64,000 nt of DNA from Nilaparvata lugens (taxonomy: Eukaryota; Arthropoda; Insecta; Hemiptera; Delphacidae). The position numbers and the translations under genes were made by a program. This document shows positions 45,302 to 57,689 of this stretch, piece by piece. The stretch is from contig NC_052518.1 of assembly GCF_014356525.2 (NCBI RefSeq), positions 100,374,767 through 100,438,766 on the forward strand. The letters run 5' to 3'. Under the pieces are notes generated by a model. It was not told where the DNA came from. It searched no databases and was given only the letters and a program-made list of their open reading frames with translations. How positions within the stretch are numbered: the stretch's first letter is position 1; each line of letters begins with the position of its first letter.

Positions 45302-46510
45302 GCGGATTTATATAGGGGAGTACTATCATCACTGAGTAGTAATATCTCTTCTTCAGCAGCATATATTCAAGAGATAAGGCGAAACGAGATGAACATCTAC
45401 GACAATCGACTTCAGACTTCCCTGTGGCCGACATCCACTACATATCGAATGGGCTTCTGTTTTGAAAATGAAGGAAAATACGTACCCTACAATGAAACAA
45501 CAAAGTCATTCTTAACTAAGGAAAAGTATATTCTAGTCAGTAGAGACACCAAATCATGCTGAATGCTGAGCTACTGAAGAATATTCTAAAAGTTGACATC
45601 ACAAATTGTAAGATGCCAAAATAACTTGGATGGATGGAGTTCCAGGGTGTGGTAACTTTATCCTTCAGCAACATACACCAGGTAAAGATCTCATTTTGTG
45701 TCAGACAAGAGCTGGAATAAATGAAATTAGGCAAGAGGTGAATAGAATTCACAAAAAATAATATGAAAGAATAATTAAACAGGATTATAGAACAGTTTCA
45801 TCTTTTATAATAAACGGATCAAAAAAGCAGTACAAACGTGTTTTCATAGATGAAGCAGTATTAATGCATGCAGGTTTCGTGGGATTTGTCTCATCTCTCG
45901 CTGGTGCTTCTGAGATTATTCTGCTAGGAGATTCAAACCAAATACCTTACATAGAGAGAAGTAAATTAACAGCTGAATGGTCACACATTTCATCTCTCTG
46001 TGAGAAGAGAATCCATCAAACAGTAACTAGAAGGTGTCCAATAGACGTCTGCTACATCCTTTCCAGCTACTACCAGGACATTGGTACGAAAAATGAGGTC
46101 CTGTTATCCGTCAAACCTCCAATAACAAATGGAGAACTTGGACCACTTGAACCCAACACTCTGATTCTTACATTCACTCAGCTCGAGAAGAAAACAGTGC
46201 TAGAAGAGCTGCAATCAAAATTCACCCTTCAAATAAAGTCCATACAATTCATGAAGCACAGGGCTTAACTCACAAGAATGTAGTTCTGATAAGGAACAAT
46301 AAAAAACAACTTGGAATATATAACAGCACACAACATGTAATAGTAGCAATGAGCAGACACACACAAACCTTCAGATATATCACAACAGGGCAAGAAGATT
46401 TAGTGCTGACCCTAATTCGAAAACTAAAGGATGTTAGTGGAGAGTTGTTTCTCTTAAGCTGGAATGAAAGAAACATGGAAAGGATTAATGAGAGTTTAAA
46501 TAATGAGTAA
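45302..46510 (+). pseudogene. Endogenous viral element: superfamily 1 helicase of alphavirus-like RNA virus
   Basis: A fossil of a positive-strand RNA virus replicase, the Viral_helicase1 type of virga/bromo/nege-like viruses, which unwinds RNA and serves RNA capping. Motifs in order: a linker (45302-45560, including NEMNIYDNR); motif I GVPGCG followed by Asn-Phe instead of Lys-Thr (45640 region); motif Ia TRAGINEIRQ; motif II FIDEAVLMHAGF (45845 region); motif III ILLGDSNQIPYI; motif IV TVTRRCPIDV; motif V HEAQGLTHKNVVLIR; motif VI AMSRHTQTFRY. Breaks: frameshifts near 45560-45600 and 46243, an in-frame TAA near 45764. The frame ends at 46508-46510. No RdRp is seen. With the loss of the P-loop lysine it cannot be active. 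Confidence 0.82.
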
Positions 46511-46649
46511 CAACAACTTATTAAATTTGCTCAGCTTCGAGGATCTTGATTATTTTGAAAAAATACATGATGAAGTGATCAACAACAGTCAACAACTTTG
46601 TGCAGCATTGAGTTCTTGTGATTTGAGAGCATCTTCTGTCTCAATATAA
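46503..46649 (+). other. Short ORF overlapping the helicase stop (48 codons)
   Basis: ATG 46503 lies inside the helicase terminal codons: ATGAGTAA contains both the ATG and, in another frame, the TAA stop, an 8-base overlap. The ORF reads MSNNNLLNLLSFEDLDYFEK and ends at 46647-46649, about where LINE sequence begins. The overlap resembles start/stop arrangements of compact RNA viruses, so this may be the start of the next viral gene cut by the LINE. The length alone is not significant. Confidence 0.35.
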
Positions 46650-49013
46650 GGAGTATCAGAAGAAATTTTGATGAGCTGATGATTCAATTGTGCGACATTA
46701 ATTTTTCTTTTGATGTTATTATTCTAACCGAATGCTGGATTAGGACTGAATTTGTACTCCAGTCCATTCGAGGATATGATGTATTTTCCACCATAAACAA
46801 CCCATTACAAAATGATGGTATGGTTGTTTATGTTAAAGATAGTATAAATGTACAATGTGTTGAGCTACGGATTAACCAGGCAAATGTCCTACATATTCGG
46901 TTGGATGCAGCAGACAAAAAGTGTAACATCCTTGCAATATACAGATCACCGTCCTTTAATGATATCTAGTTTCACCCAGTAACTGAAGATGAGCTTCTTG
47001 AAGCTATTAGTAGTTTGCGAAATGACAGTGCTCCAGGACTTGATGGAATCAATAATAGAACATTGATAAAAAATGTAATTGTAAAACCATTAATTCACAT
47101 ATTTAATTCAAGTCTGTCAAAAGGAATTTTTCCAAAAACTATGAAAGAGACATGTGTTAGACCATTACATAAAGGAGGCGACAAAACAAATGCCACCAAT
47201 TACAGACCTATTTCACTTATAAGCAATATTTCTAAGATTTTGGAAAAACTGGTAAAGAAACGTCTTGTGAATTACATGGAAAAAACAACTTACTATCTAG
47301 GAATCAATTTGGCTTTCGTGAGGGGAGGAGTACAGAAGAAGTGGTATTAGAATTGTCAAATTTTGTCACAGATAAGCTAGAAAATAACAAAAAATGTGCA
47401 GCAGTGTTCCTGGACCTAGCAAAAGCTTTTGACACTGTTAATCACAGTTTGCTGCTGAAGAAATTAGAAGCCATGGGAATTAGAGGAGTTCCTCTAGAAT
47501 GGTTTAGATCATACCTCTGTGACCGGCGTCAGAAAGTCAAAGTTGAAGAACATCTCAGTTCAGAGGAAACGATGAAGTTTGGGATTCCCCAAGGAACAGT
47601 TCTTGGGCCAATTCTGTATTTGGCATATGCAAATGAGCTATGTTCAATTAAGATAAGAGGAAGAGTAATAGCTTTTGCTGATGATACGTGTATACTATTT
47701 GAAGGAAACACCTGGGAGGAAGTTTTTAATCTGGCACAGGAAGAATTGATGAAAGTCGATAAATGGTTAAGAGAAAATTTGCTTAAAGTAAATGCAACAA
47801 AAACGAAATTTTTAGCCTTTTCTCTGACAGAACGGACGAGACCACCGGATTCTTCAATAATCCTGCATCACTGTGGAAGCACCAACAACCCGTGTGATTG
47901 CCCTTCAATTCAACAAGTCAATGAAATAAAATATTTAGGAACAATAGTGACAACAAATTCAAAAATTCAAATGGGACAAGCACATTAATCTATCAATTAC
48001 CCGGATCAGGAAGCTTCTCTACAAATTCTATCAACTCTGTAAAATCCTCAACTATGAGACATTAAAAACTGTTTATTTTTCTTCAGTGCAATCAATTTTA
48101 AGATATGTCATAATTATCTGGGGAGCTACGAATTTTATACATGTTGAACCTCTCTATAAACTTCAAAAACGAATAATAAAAATAATAGGCCTTTCAAGGA
48201 GAATCAATTCCCCACGAACATTCTTTTCAAGGACAGTAAAATACTGAGTGTAAGACAACTCTACATCCAGGCTATCATCACGCGAATGAGGAGAAACAAC
48301 GAACACATAAGACTGGCAGATCATAACCATCAAACAAGGCAGAGAAACACACATTCAATAGTACCAAGGATGAACACTACATTTGGGCAAATAAACTACA
48401 TAATTATATTTGGGACCAAAAATTTACAATTCAATACCAAGTTACATTAGGGAAGAATTCAATAGACACAGGTTCAAGAAAAGTTTATTTTCCTGGTTGG
48501 TTGATATTGGAGTGGAAAATTGTGAAAATTTAGTTAGACTGTAAAATATTGAAACTATTTATACTTCATTCTTCTCTTTACTGTTTTTCATTTTTCTGAA
48601 AATAACCTTTCTTATTATTATCCTTAATAGAACATTAATATTTATCTACTAATTTCATATAATTTTGTTTGTATTATAAATTTTTACTAATTTTATTATA
48701 AAAAACTTTAATCCCATATCAGTGAATGAAGTTTGTAAATAGTAATTATAACACGCAATAAGCAACTAATTACCTATACCCCAACACATATAATTTATAG
48801 TGGGGTGTATATTTATTCATTGAAATTATCATTTATTCATTGTTGAAACACCGCTGATTTATGTAGTTACATTACAATACTATATTGTCAATATTCTAAT
48901 GTTGCATTCAATTTACATTGTGAACAACAAGTTTTCATAATATGTGAAATTTGTTGAATAATTGGCTGTTGTACTGTAATTTATTGTAGATTTGTGTATA
49001 AACCAGAATGTAT
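46640..49013 (+). mobile_element. LINE family L3, copy 3 (longest copy)
   Basis: From the 5' side: part of an APE-type endonuclease (46640-46965), a jump directly to reverse transcriptase (46970 on), the C-terminal domain in broken frames to about 48540, and a 3' UTR shared with copies 1 and 2. The last 30 bp and the TTGAATTT tail are missing; the sequence passes directly into the 148-bp satellite. The element abuts the viral helicase fossil at its 5' end. Confidence 0.88.
46643..48545 (+). pseudogene. LINE L3 ORF2 (endonuclease remnant, reverse transcriptase, broken)
   Basis: Endonuclease piece: FDVIILTECWI (metal-binding Glu), then NDGMVVYVKDSI and ILAIYRSPSFND; the remainder, including the SDH block, is deleted at 46967 where an in-frame TAG is followed by EDELLEAISSLRNDSAPGLD. 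RT: PGLDGI and NYRPISLISNISKILEK in 47015-47350; a frameshift near 47340; then AAVFLDLAKAFDTVNHSLLL, GIPQGTVLGPILYL and AFADDTCILFEG (47341-47988). The thumb and tail continue in several frames (RKLLYKFYQLCKILN, SWLVDIG). Several stops and shifts make it inactive. FADD and the domain layout place it with CR1/Jockey-type LINEs. Confidence 0.87.
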
Positions 49014-52000
49014 TATAGCTGTAGACCTGTTACATTGAATCCAATCAAATTTTTCTCAAAAAAATTTTGAGAAACTTGAGAGGACTTGCTGTCCTGGGGA
49101 CAGCAAGGTACCTGGTTACTTACAAACCTTCCCCCCCCCCCAGCTGACGGCGTAATTGTTGATCCCAAAATTTGAAAGTGGTATCATTTGACAGCTGTGG
49201 CCTTGTTCCATCAATTTCCATCAATTTATTATTAAATACAACTTCCCTTGGGGCGGCAAGTGACCTGGTTACCTACAACCCTTCCAACGCGCTGACGGCG
49301 TGATTATTAAACCCAAGATTTGAAAGTGGTATCATATGATAGTTGTAGTTTTGCTACATCTAATTCCATCGAATTTTTCTCGATACACCTTTCCTGGGGG
49401 TGGCAAGGGACCTGGTTACCTACAACCCTTCCACCAGCTGACAGTATGATTATCAAGCACAGAATTCGAAAGTGGTATCTTATGACAGCTGTGGTCTTTT
49501 TCCATCGATTATAATCAAATTTTCCTCGAATACACCTTTCCTGGGGGTGGCAAGGGACCTGGTAACCCTTCCCCCCACTGATAGCGTGATTATTGAGCCC
49601 AAAATACGAAAATGGGTATCATATGATAGCTGTAGACCTGTTACATTGATTCCAATCTAATTTTTTTCGAATACACCTTTCCTGGTGGTGGCAAGGTACC
49701 TGGTTACTTACAAACCTTCCCTCCCCCACTGACGGCGTAATTGTTGAGCCCAAAATTTTAAAATTGGATCATATGACAGCGGTGGCCTTGTTCCATCGAT
49801 TTCAATAAAATTTTATCTCGAATTCACCTTTCCTGGGGGCGGCAAGGGACCTGATTATCTACAACCCTTCCACCCACTGACGGTGTGATTATCGAGCCCA
49901 AAATTTGAAAGTGGTATCATATGATAGCTGTAGACCTATCACATTTATTCTAATCAAAATTTTCTTGAATACACCTTTCCTGGGGGCGGCAAGGTACCTG
50001 GTTACCTACAGCTCTTCCAGTCACTGAAAGTGTAATTATCGAGACCAAAATTTGGAAGTGGTATCACATGTTTGATGTAGACTTGTTACATCGATTTCCA
50101 TCAAATTTTTATGGAATACACCTTGCCTGGGGGCGGCAAGGGACCTGGCTACCTTCATTCCTTCCCCCCCCCCGCCGACTGCGTGATTATCGAGCCCAAG
50201 ATTCGAAAGTGGTATCATATGATAGCTGTAGACTTGTTACATCGATTTCCATCACACTCTCCTTGGATACACCTTCCCTGGGGGCGGCAAGGGACCTGGT
50301 TACCTACAACTCTTTCCCACCGCTAAGGGCGTGATTAACGAGTTCAGAATTGGAAAGTGGTATCATATGATAGCTGTTGAACTGTTACATTGATTCCAAT
50401 CAAATTTTTCTCGAATACACCTTTCCTGGGGGCGGCAAAGTACCTGGTTACTTACAAACCTTCCACCCCGCTGACGGCGTAATTGTTGATCCCAAAATTT
50501 GAAAGTGGTATCATATGACAGCTGTGGCCTTGTTCCATCAATTTCCATCAATTTATTATTAAATACAACTTCCCTTGGGGCGGCAAGTGACCTGGTTACC
50601 TACAACCCTTCCACCGCGCTGACGGCGTGATTATTGAGCCCAAGATTTGAAAGTGGTATCATATGATAGCTGTAGTTTTGCTACATCGAAATCCATCGAA
50701 TTTTTCTCGATACACCTTTACTGGGGGTGGCAAGGGACCTGGTTACCTACAACCCTTCCACCCGCTGACAGCATGATTATCAAGCACAGAACTCAAAAGT
50801 GGTATCATATGACAGCTGTGGAATTGTTACATCCATTTCCATCGAAATTATCTCGAATACACCTTTCCTGGGGGCGGCAAGGTACCTGGTTACTTATGAA
50901 CCTACCACCCCACTGACGGCGTAATTGCTGAGCCCAAAATTTGATAGTGGTATCATATGAAAACTGTGGCCTTGTTCTATCGATTTGATCAAATTGTTCT
51001 CAAATACACCTTCACTGGGAGCGGCAATGGACCTGGTTACCTTCAACCCTTCCCCCCCGATGATGACGTCATTATTGAGCCCAAAATATGAAAGAGGTAT
51101 CATATAATAGCTGTAGACCTGTCACATTTATTCTAATCAAAATTTTCTCGAATACACCTTTCCTGGGGGCGGCAAGGTACCTGGTTACCTACAGCTCTCC
51201 CAGTCACTGAAAGTGTAAATATCGAGCCCAAAATTTGAAACTGGTACCATATGGTAGCTGTAGACTTGTTACATCGATTCCCATGGAATATTTATAGAAT
51301 AAACCTTCCCTGGGGGCGGCAAGGTACCTGGTTACCTACAGCTCTTCCAGTCACTGAAAGTGTAATTATCGAGCCCAAAATTTGGAAGTGGTATTACATG
51401 TTTGCTGTAGACTTGTTACATCGATTCCCATCACTCTCTCCTTGGATACACCTTCCCTGGGGGCGGCAAGGGACCTGGTTACCTGCAACTCCTCCCCACC
51501 GCTAAGGGCGTGATTAACGAGTTAAGAATTGGAGAGTGGTATCATATGACAGCTGTAGCCTTGTTTTATCGATTTCAATCAGATTATCATTAAATAGAAC
51601 CTACCTGGGGGTGGCAAGGGACCTGGTTACCTACAACCCTTCCACCCGCTGACAGCATGATTATCAAGCACAGAATTCGAAAGTGGTATTATATTACAGC
51701 TGTGGACTTGTTACATCGATTTCCATCGGAATTTTCTCGAATACACCTTTCCTGGGGGCGGCAAGGTAACTGGTTACTTACAAACCTTCCCCCCCGCTGA
51801 CGGCGTAATTGTTGAGCCCAAAATTTAACAGTTGTATCTTATGAAAGCTGTGGTCTTTTTCCATTGATTTTCATCAAATTTTCCTCGAATACACCTTTCC
51901 TGGGGGCGGCAAGGGACCTGGTTACCTACAACCCTTCCCCCCCCACTGATAGCGTGATTATTGAGCCCAAAATACGAAAATGGGTATCATATGATAGCTG

Positions 52001-53395
52001 CAGACCTGTTACATTGATTCCAATCGAATTTTTTTCAAATACACCTTGCCTGGGGGCGGCTAGGTACCGGGTTACTTACAAAACTTCCCCCCCCCCTAAC
52101 GGTGTGATGGTTGAGTCCAAAATTTGAAAATGGGATCATATGCATGCGGTGGCCTTGTTCCATCGATTCCAATCAAATTTTTTCCCGAATTCACCTTTCC
52201 TGGGGGCGGCAAGGGACCTGGTTACCTACAACCCTTCCCCCCCGATGATGGCGTGATTATTGAGACCAAAATTTGAAAATGGATATCATATGATAGCTGT
52301 TGCCCTGTCACATTTATTCTAATCAAAATTTTCTCAAACACACCTTTCCTGGGGGCTGCAAGGGACCTCGTTAGCTACAGCTCTCCCAGTCACTGAAAGC
52401 GTAAATATCGAGCCCAAAATTTGAAACTGGTACCATATGGTACCTGTAGACTTGTTACATCGATTCCCATGGAATTTCTATAGAATTCACCTTCCCTGGG
52501 GGCGGCAAGGGACCTGGTAACCTACAGCTCTTCAAGTCACTGAAAGTGTAATTATCGAGCTCAAAATTTGTAAGTGAAATCACATGTTTGCTGTAGACTT
52601 GTTCCATCGATTTCCATCAAATTCTTATGGAATACATCTTGCCTGGGGGCGACAAGGGACCTGGTTACCTTCAACCCTTCCCCCCCCCACTGACGGCGTT
52701 ATTATCGAGCCCAAGATTCGAAAGTGGTATCATATGATAGCTGTAGACTTGTTTCATCGATTTTAATCACACTCTCCTTGGATACACCTTCCCTGGGGGC
52801 GGCAAGGTACCTGGTTACCTACAACTCTCCCCCACCGCTAAGGGCGTGATTAACGAGTTCCGAATTGGAAAGTGGTATCATATGACAGCTGCGGACGTGT
52901 TCCATCGATTTCCATCAGATTATCATTGAATACAACTTTTCTGGGGGCGGCAAGGGACCTGGTTACTTACAAACCTTCCCGCCCACTTATGGCGTAATTG
53001 TTGAGCCCAAAATTTTAAAGTGGTATCATATGACAGCTGTAGCCTTGTTTTATCGATTTCAATCAGATTATCATCAAATAAAACTTACCTGGGGGTGGCA
53101 AGAGAGCTGGTTACCTACAACCCTTCCCCCCGCTGATGACGTGATTATTGAGCCTAAAATATGAAAGTGGTATCATATGATAGCTAAAGACTCTTGTTAC
53201 ATCGATTTCCATCACACTCTCCTTGGATACAGCTTTCCTGGGGGCGGCAAGGGACCTGGTTACCTACAACTCTTCCCCTCCGCTAAGGGCGTGATTAACG
53301 AGTTCCGAATTGGAAAGTGGTATCATATGACAGCTGCGGACGTGTTTCATCGATTCCCATCAGATTATCATTGAATACAACTCACCTGGGGTCAA
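49014..53395 (+). repeat. 148-bp satellite array, about 29 units
   Basis: A unit with landmarks CTGGGGGCGGCAAGGGACCT, GGTTACCTACAACCCTTCC, GGCGTGATTATTGAGCCCAA, GAAAGTGGTATCATATGATA and CTTGTTACATCGATTTCCAT recurs every 141-157 bp, mostly 147-148. Examples of the CTGGGG landmark: 49393, 49541, 49682, 49832, 49980, 50127, 50278, 50426. Units differ by 5-15%. The short frames (for example YDSC, PWGRQGTWLP) are repeat artefacts. It is bounded by LINE L3 on the left and an LTR element on the right. Confidence 0.95.
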
Positions 53396-53399
53396 ATAG

Positions 53400-53902
53400 A
53401 AGAAAGTCAAGGTATGAATTTAGAAAGAAATGAAAAAGAAATATTGGCTAGTATTAGAAAACGTGAAATTGATAAGAATTATTATAGAATAAAGAATATG
53501 TATGAGTTGATGCATACTCAACAAAGAGAAGAAAGTTAATGAAAAAGCAATTCAAAGTACTGAAATCTTCGCAGTGGAGAATTATTGAAAATTGATGATC
53601 AAAAACTTGAAAGTATGTCAGTTATGTCAGTTGTTATGTGGTTATGTCAGTTTAAAATCTGTGGCCCACAATCATCTGCACATTGGAAATGGTGAAAAGA
53701 GGAAGGAAGAAACAACAGCCAACCCCAACAGCCAAAGAAAGTCAGTCTTAAGCAGTGTTGCGTGTAATGCAGTGCTATGTTTTGTTCACGTTCGGTTCAT
53801 CTTGTGTGTTTTGTTTATGTTTGTTTTGTTTATGTTTGTAATCTTTTTCATATTCGTTTATTTTATGGCTTGAGGGCAAGCCAATTTGTCAGAATGGCCG
53901 AG
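53400..53902 (+). mobile_element. 3' internal remnant of an LTR retrotransposon
   Basis: Contains a 43-codon frame (about 53408-53539, RNEKEILASIRKREID and IKNMYELMHTQQREES) and a stretch ending TTGAGGGCAAGCCAATTTGT immediately before the LTR. The end sequence GAATGGCCGAG, purine-rich in part, sits where a polypurine tract would be. Left part is lost at the satellite junction. Confidence 0.45.
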
Positions 53903-54136
53903 TGTAGGATATGAGATTGTAGCGATGGTAATTCTATTTTGACGTATGATGTTATCATCAGATGAAAGTAATAATGTGATTTATTCCGTAATCGTTAATG
54001 AAATAAATAAACAATTTAGTTTTTACGAGAAAAGCTCAATGTATATAGATCAAGGAAATGTAAAATGTGAATGTGTGAAATTAATAAAAGTTATTGATTT
54101 GTAACAGGATATTGATTTGTAAAATAATATCCTACA
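53903..54136 (+). mobile_element. Long terminal repeat, 234 bp
   Basis: Starts TGTAGGATAT and ends ATATCCTACA, a perfect 10-bp inverted end with TG..CA borders, as in retroviral-type LTRs. An AATAAA occurs inside (near 54000). Only one LTR is visible, so the element is a 3' remnant. Whether it belongs to the Gypsy pol at 57.7-59.9 kb cannot be told. Confidence 0.65.
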
Positions 54137-57100
54137 TCTATAAAGTACTGACAATTTGACATCCAAGTATCAAAAAGGTGTTTACGAATTTGAAAATTTT
54201 GTTTTTTATGAAGAAGCAACTAAGGCATATTAACAGTTGTTAAGTTGCAATACTTATTCATAAGATGGAAGGATTAATGGGATTTAAAATATTATTCAAT
54301 TGCTGGTAAATCCATACTAATTAAATGATAGTCTAATAATTTTGGTGCTGTCTGCCATTCTGGAGAGCCTAGCGCAGGCCTCTTTTTCAGGAGTCCTCTA
54401 CCGTCGCTGGCCTCGAATGTCGCAGGTCTCTACCGTCGCTGGTCTCGACTGTCGCAGGACTCTTCTGTCAGATTAGGAAATATAAAAAAAATTCTAAAAA
54501 GGCGGCCAATTTGCCGTCCGCGCGAGTGGAGTAAGGTTAAATATATAATAGTTCTTGGATTGGAATAAAATAAACTTTTTGTTCCAACGTGTAATGTGGA
54601 TGGTGAAGGTAGGAAGAAATTAGTGGAAAGAAGGTAGTGATTTAATGTCATGTTAAATATGTTATCAATGAATATTTGTAGAGAATTTCGTTCAAAGACA
54701 TTTCTGTTATTCCGTTGACACATGCGCGACACAATTGTCCTATTGTTAGTGGTGGCCACCCTGAGGATATTGAACCTGCCATCAATAGAATTGAATTGAT
54801 AAACCGGTAACAACACAGGTGCAGGTGTTGTTACTTGGACTCGCTCTTATCGCCACCACTCGTTGCTCCCCACTTCCTGCAACCACTTACTGACTATAGA
54901 TTACTTACTGAAATAAGAATTATAACTTAATACTCCGTTTCTCCATGGCACAACCTTCTCATCCCCACTATCTGATACAATTTTCGATAGTAACTGAAAA
55001 ATACGTTGAAAAAGCTACTAGAAAAATCAACGAACATCACAGTAGTAATTAACTGTTTCAGACCAAGTGAAATTGAAATATAGACTACCAGATACTTCAA
55101 TGATCACAATATACACACTTCACTTCACAAAAACTGACTAATGCAGTAGAACTCCAACCATCCGAATTAATTGGGATCAAACCCCACTTGGTTAATCAAA
55201 TATATTCGGATAATTGGAGCAATAAAAAAAAAATACGGGGAATTTAGAAACAAACCTCTATTAAATCGATATTTTTAGTAGGCTAGATTAGAAAACAAAT
55301 ATACTATAGTAGAGGTGAAATTGACTATAGTAGAGATGTTGTCATTTTACCATAATTATGTGGAACCTTGATTGTCCAGGCAATGAATGCTCAAAAAAGG
55401 GTATAGGAGGAAAAGTTGGGAAGACAATTTTCAACCCCGCGGTTCTGTTTAGGGTAGTAACAAGGTAAACATATCAAAAGTCCCCACCCTCACCCCCTGT
55501 GCTAAGAGGGTGGGGTGGTTCAAAAGTAACATTTTATGGTTTATCGAATATAACTCGAAAATTATACGTCTTACAGACATGACAGTTACATACAAAATTG
55601 AAGCTTACATTATGTCCTTCAATCTCATCTATGTCATTCATCTTAAAACATTTTTCTATATCTCCTGTAATATAGCCGAGTCAATGAAGACAAAAAAACA
55701 GGGGTTTGCGCAACAAATTAGGGGAAAGCTGAATTTTTGCAACTTATGGGGACATAAGTTTAAAGAAGCTGAAGATTTCAAGAAATTTTTCAAGCAAATG
55801 GTGTAGAAAACAAATTTGAGACTACAGGGCTTTTAGAGGATACAATTCCCTACAATTTTATTTATACAAATTACTTGTTTTTATCCATTCTATTTGATTG
55901 CAGAATGGCTTCAACTCTGGAGAATGATAATTTTCTTGAAATCTTCGGCCTCTTTAAAATTTTCTAACGAATTTCAAAACCATTTATTATTTCATTAAAA
56001 TGCACATGAAAGGAAAAATCCTGGTCTACAATTTGAGATCAATTCAATTTTCTATCACCAAGGGCTTCCGAGCTTCCGGGCATTGAGAAAAGAAAAAAAA
56101 ACACATATAATGATAGTTATCCCGGAAAACACCTGTTGATGGTAATACTACTCAAATGGGCATCTAACCCGAAAACGTATATTATGCAGATTAACTGGAC
56201 AGTTAAGATTATAGGACATCGAAAAAGTTTGACTTATGATAGGCCTACATCATTTTAAAGCTATTAAAACTAGCAATAACTTTTATACGAAATATTTTCT
56301 TGCAAAACGAAAGCTTAAACAAAATCTGAAATAATTAAGAGGTGAAAATTTCCTGATTCTCTGGCTTTGTTTGGGAATAATTACCTAAATAATGAATAAT
56401 CGATGAAATGTTATAAACATTAATATAGTAGATTCATTCTTCATGGAAATGATGAAATCAAAGTCAGATTGATATTTTGATCAGGAGCCGAGGTATACAT
56501 GTTTTAAGAAATCATTGCAGTTTGAAACTTTGGTGGGGTCCTGGGGGGAAGCAAGCGGTATGTGACGATGGGGACTCTTCGGCTCCAGGCTATGTAAGTA
56601 GCTTACTATGCATACTAACACCCTGCAAAAATTCAACTTTCCCCTAATTTGTTGTGCATAAATTTCTTTATTCTTTGGGCTAAAGTTATCAAGAAATCCA
56701 TCTGCTCTTGAAGGTGTGACAGTTTTCAAAAAACTAGTTTGCCTCTAATTTTTTGTTATTTCTCCTCTTATAACTTTCTAAAAAATCGAAGAGATCTTTA
56801 ATTTGCTGATTATAAGCTTATGACGCATCAAATTCTCTTCAATTGATGTATAATTCCACACATTTATGCATTCTCCTACGACTGTTACAGTGTTGAGTGT
56901 GAAATCTCCAGTTTTGCAACAATAGATCGATTGAAATCGTATGGAGAGAATGTTTTGAACACAATTTTTGACTTAGCAGCTTTGTTGGGAAGATAGTTGA
57001 AAAAACATATCAGAAGTAGCCCATGTGTTGAAGGGTTGTTGAGGCCGGTTTGAAATTTTTCTTTTTTCTTATTCAATTATATCTTGGGAACAATCTATTC

Positions 57101-57243
57101 CATCAACATGACTACGGTAACTATTCAAAAATGAAGCTTGATGAATTTCCTACACTTCTAGTTCAGCGGAATTTTGCGATACTTGTAATAGTTTTCGAGA
57201 TATTCACCATTGAAAATGTGAAATTGTTCTTCTTCTCCTGAGC
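54137..57243. other. Intergenic, old repeats only
   Basis: Landmarks: a 32-bp duplication CTCTACCGTCGCTGG (about 54397 and 54429); pogo/Tigger-like end words near 55145-55225 (CAGTAGAACTCCAACCATCC and ATATTCGGATAATTGGAGC); and an inverted pair CAACAAATTAGGGGAAAGCT (55711-55740) versus its complement at 56624-56653. The 129-codon frame at 54430-54816 (-) and a 98-codon frame at 55510-55806 show no recognisable domain. Confidence 0.45.
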
Positions 57244-57558
57244 CTATGTCCAATTTCTCTTGGGGTCCCTCCTAATCCTTTTCCGCCATTCCGGGCGTTG
57301 TTGAGTCAGTTCAGGCTCTAAATCCGTCGTCCTCATATCCTTGGAAATGGTACCCATCCAGGTTGTCGGCGGTCTACCAGGGCGTCTCGTAGGCTGTTCA
57401 ATTTCCATGACAAGTCTGGTCATGTGATCCTCACCACGTCTCATAACGTGCCCGTACCAGTGCAAGCGATTTTCCCTTAGCTTATCAGTTATATTAGCAA
57501 CTTTAAATGTTCCTCTTACATATTCATTCCTAACTTTGTCTTTCAGGGTAACTGATAT
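57244..57558 (-). pseudogene. RTE-type LINE C-terminal fragment
   Basis: The - strand reads NITDKLRENRLHWYGHVMRR, then PGRPPTTWMGTISKDM and RPEWRKRI. The HWYGHVxRR...GRPxxxWxD pattern is the C-terminal end of reverse transcriptases in RTE-like insect LINEs. Only the last 100 residues remain. Confidence 0.8.
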
Positions 57559-57689
57559 GATAAACCATATGTTTTCGTTGTCATTGATTCATTCATAAAT
57601 ATCAAATGTTGTTGATCCGTTACTAGTAGAAAGTCATGTTCAATTTTATTTGATTACAGCTCTACAAATGAAGAGTTTCATGTTCAGAC

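Noticed and set aside
45302..46510. Host superfamily 1 helicase pseudogene
   Set aside because: The DEA motif followed by MHAG, the GDxxQIP block and the RCP and SRHT motifs follow the viral alphavirus-like pattern and not cellular UPF1-like helicases.
49320..53374. Many 60-90 codon frames with PWGRQGTWLP-type peptides
   Set aside because: They recur with the 148-bp satellite unit and have no stable start or stop.
53592..53873. 93-codon frame ending in a Phe/Val/Leu-rich tail as an envelope transmembrane protein
   Set aside because: The hydrophobic end comes from a short TTTTGTTTATGTTTG repeat, and no envelope motif is seen.
54430..54816. 128-codon minus-strand frame as a gene
   Set aside because: No domain, no ATG-supported start context and no homologue I recognise; it lies among old repeats.
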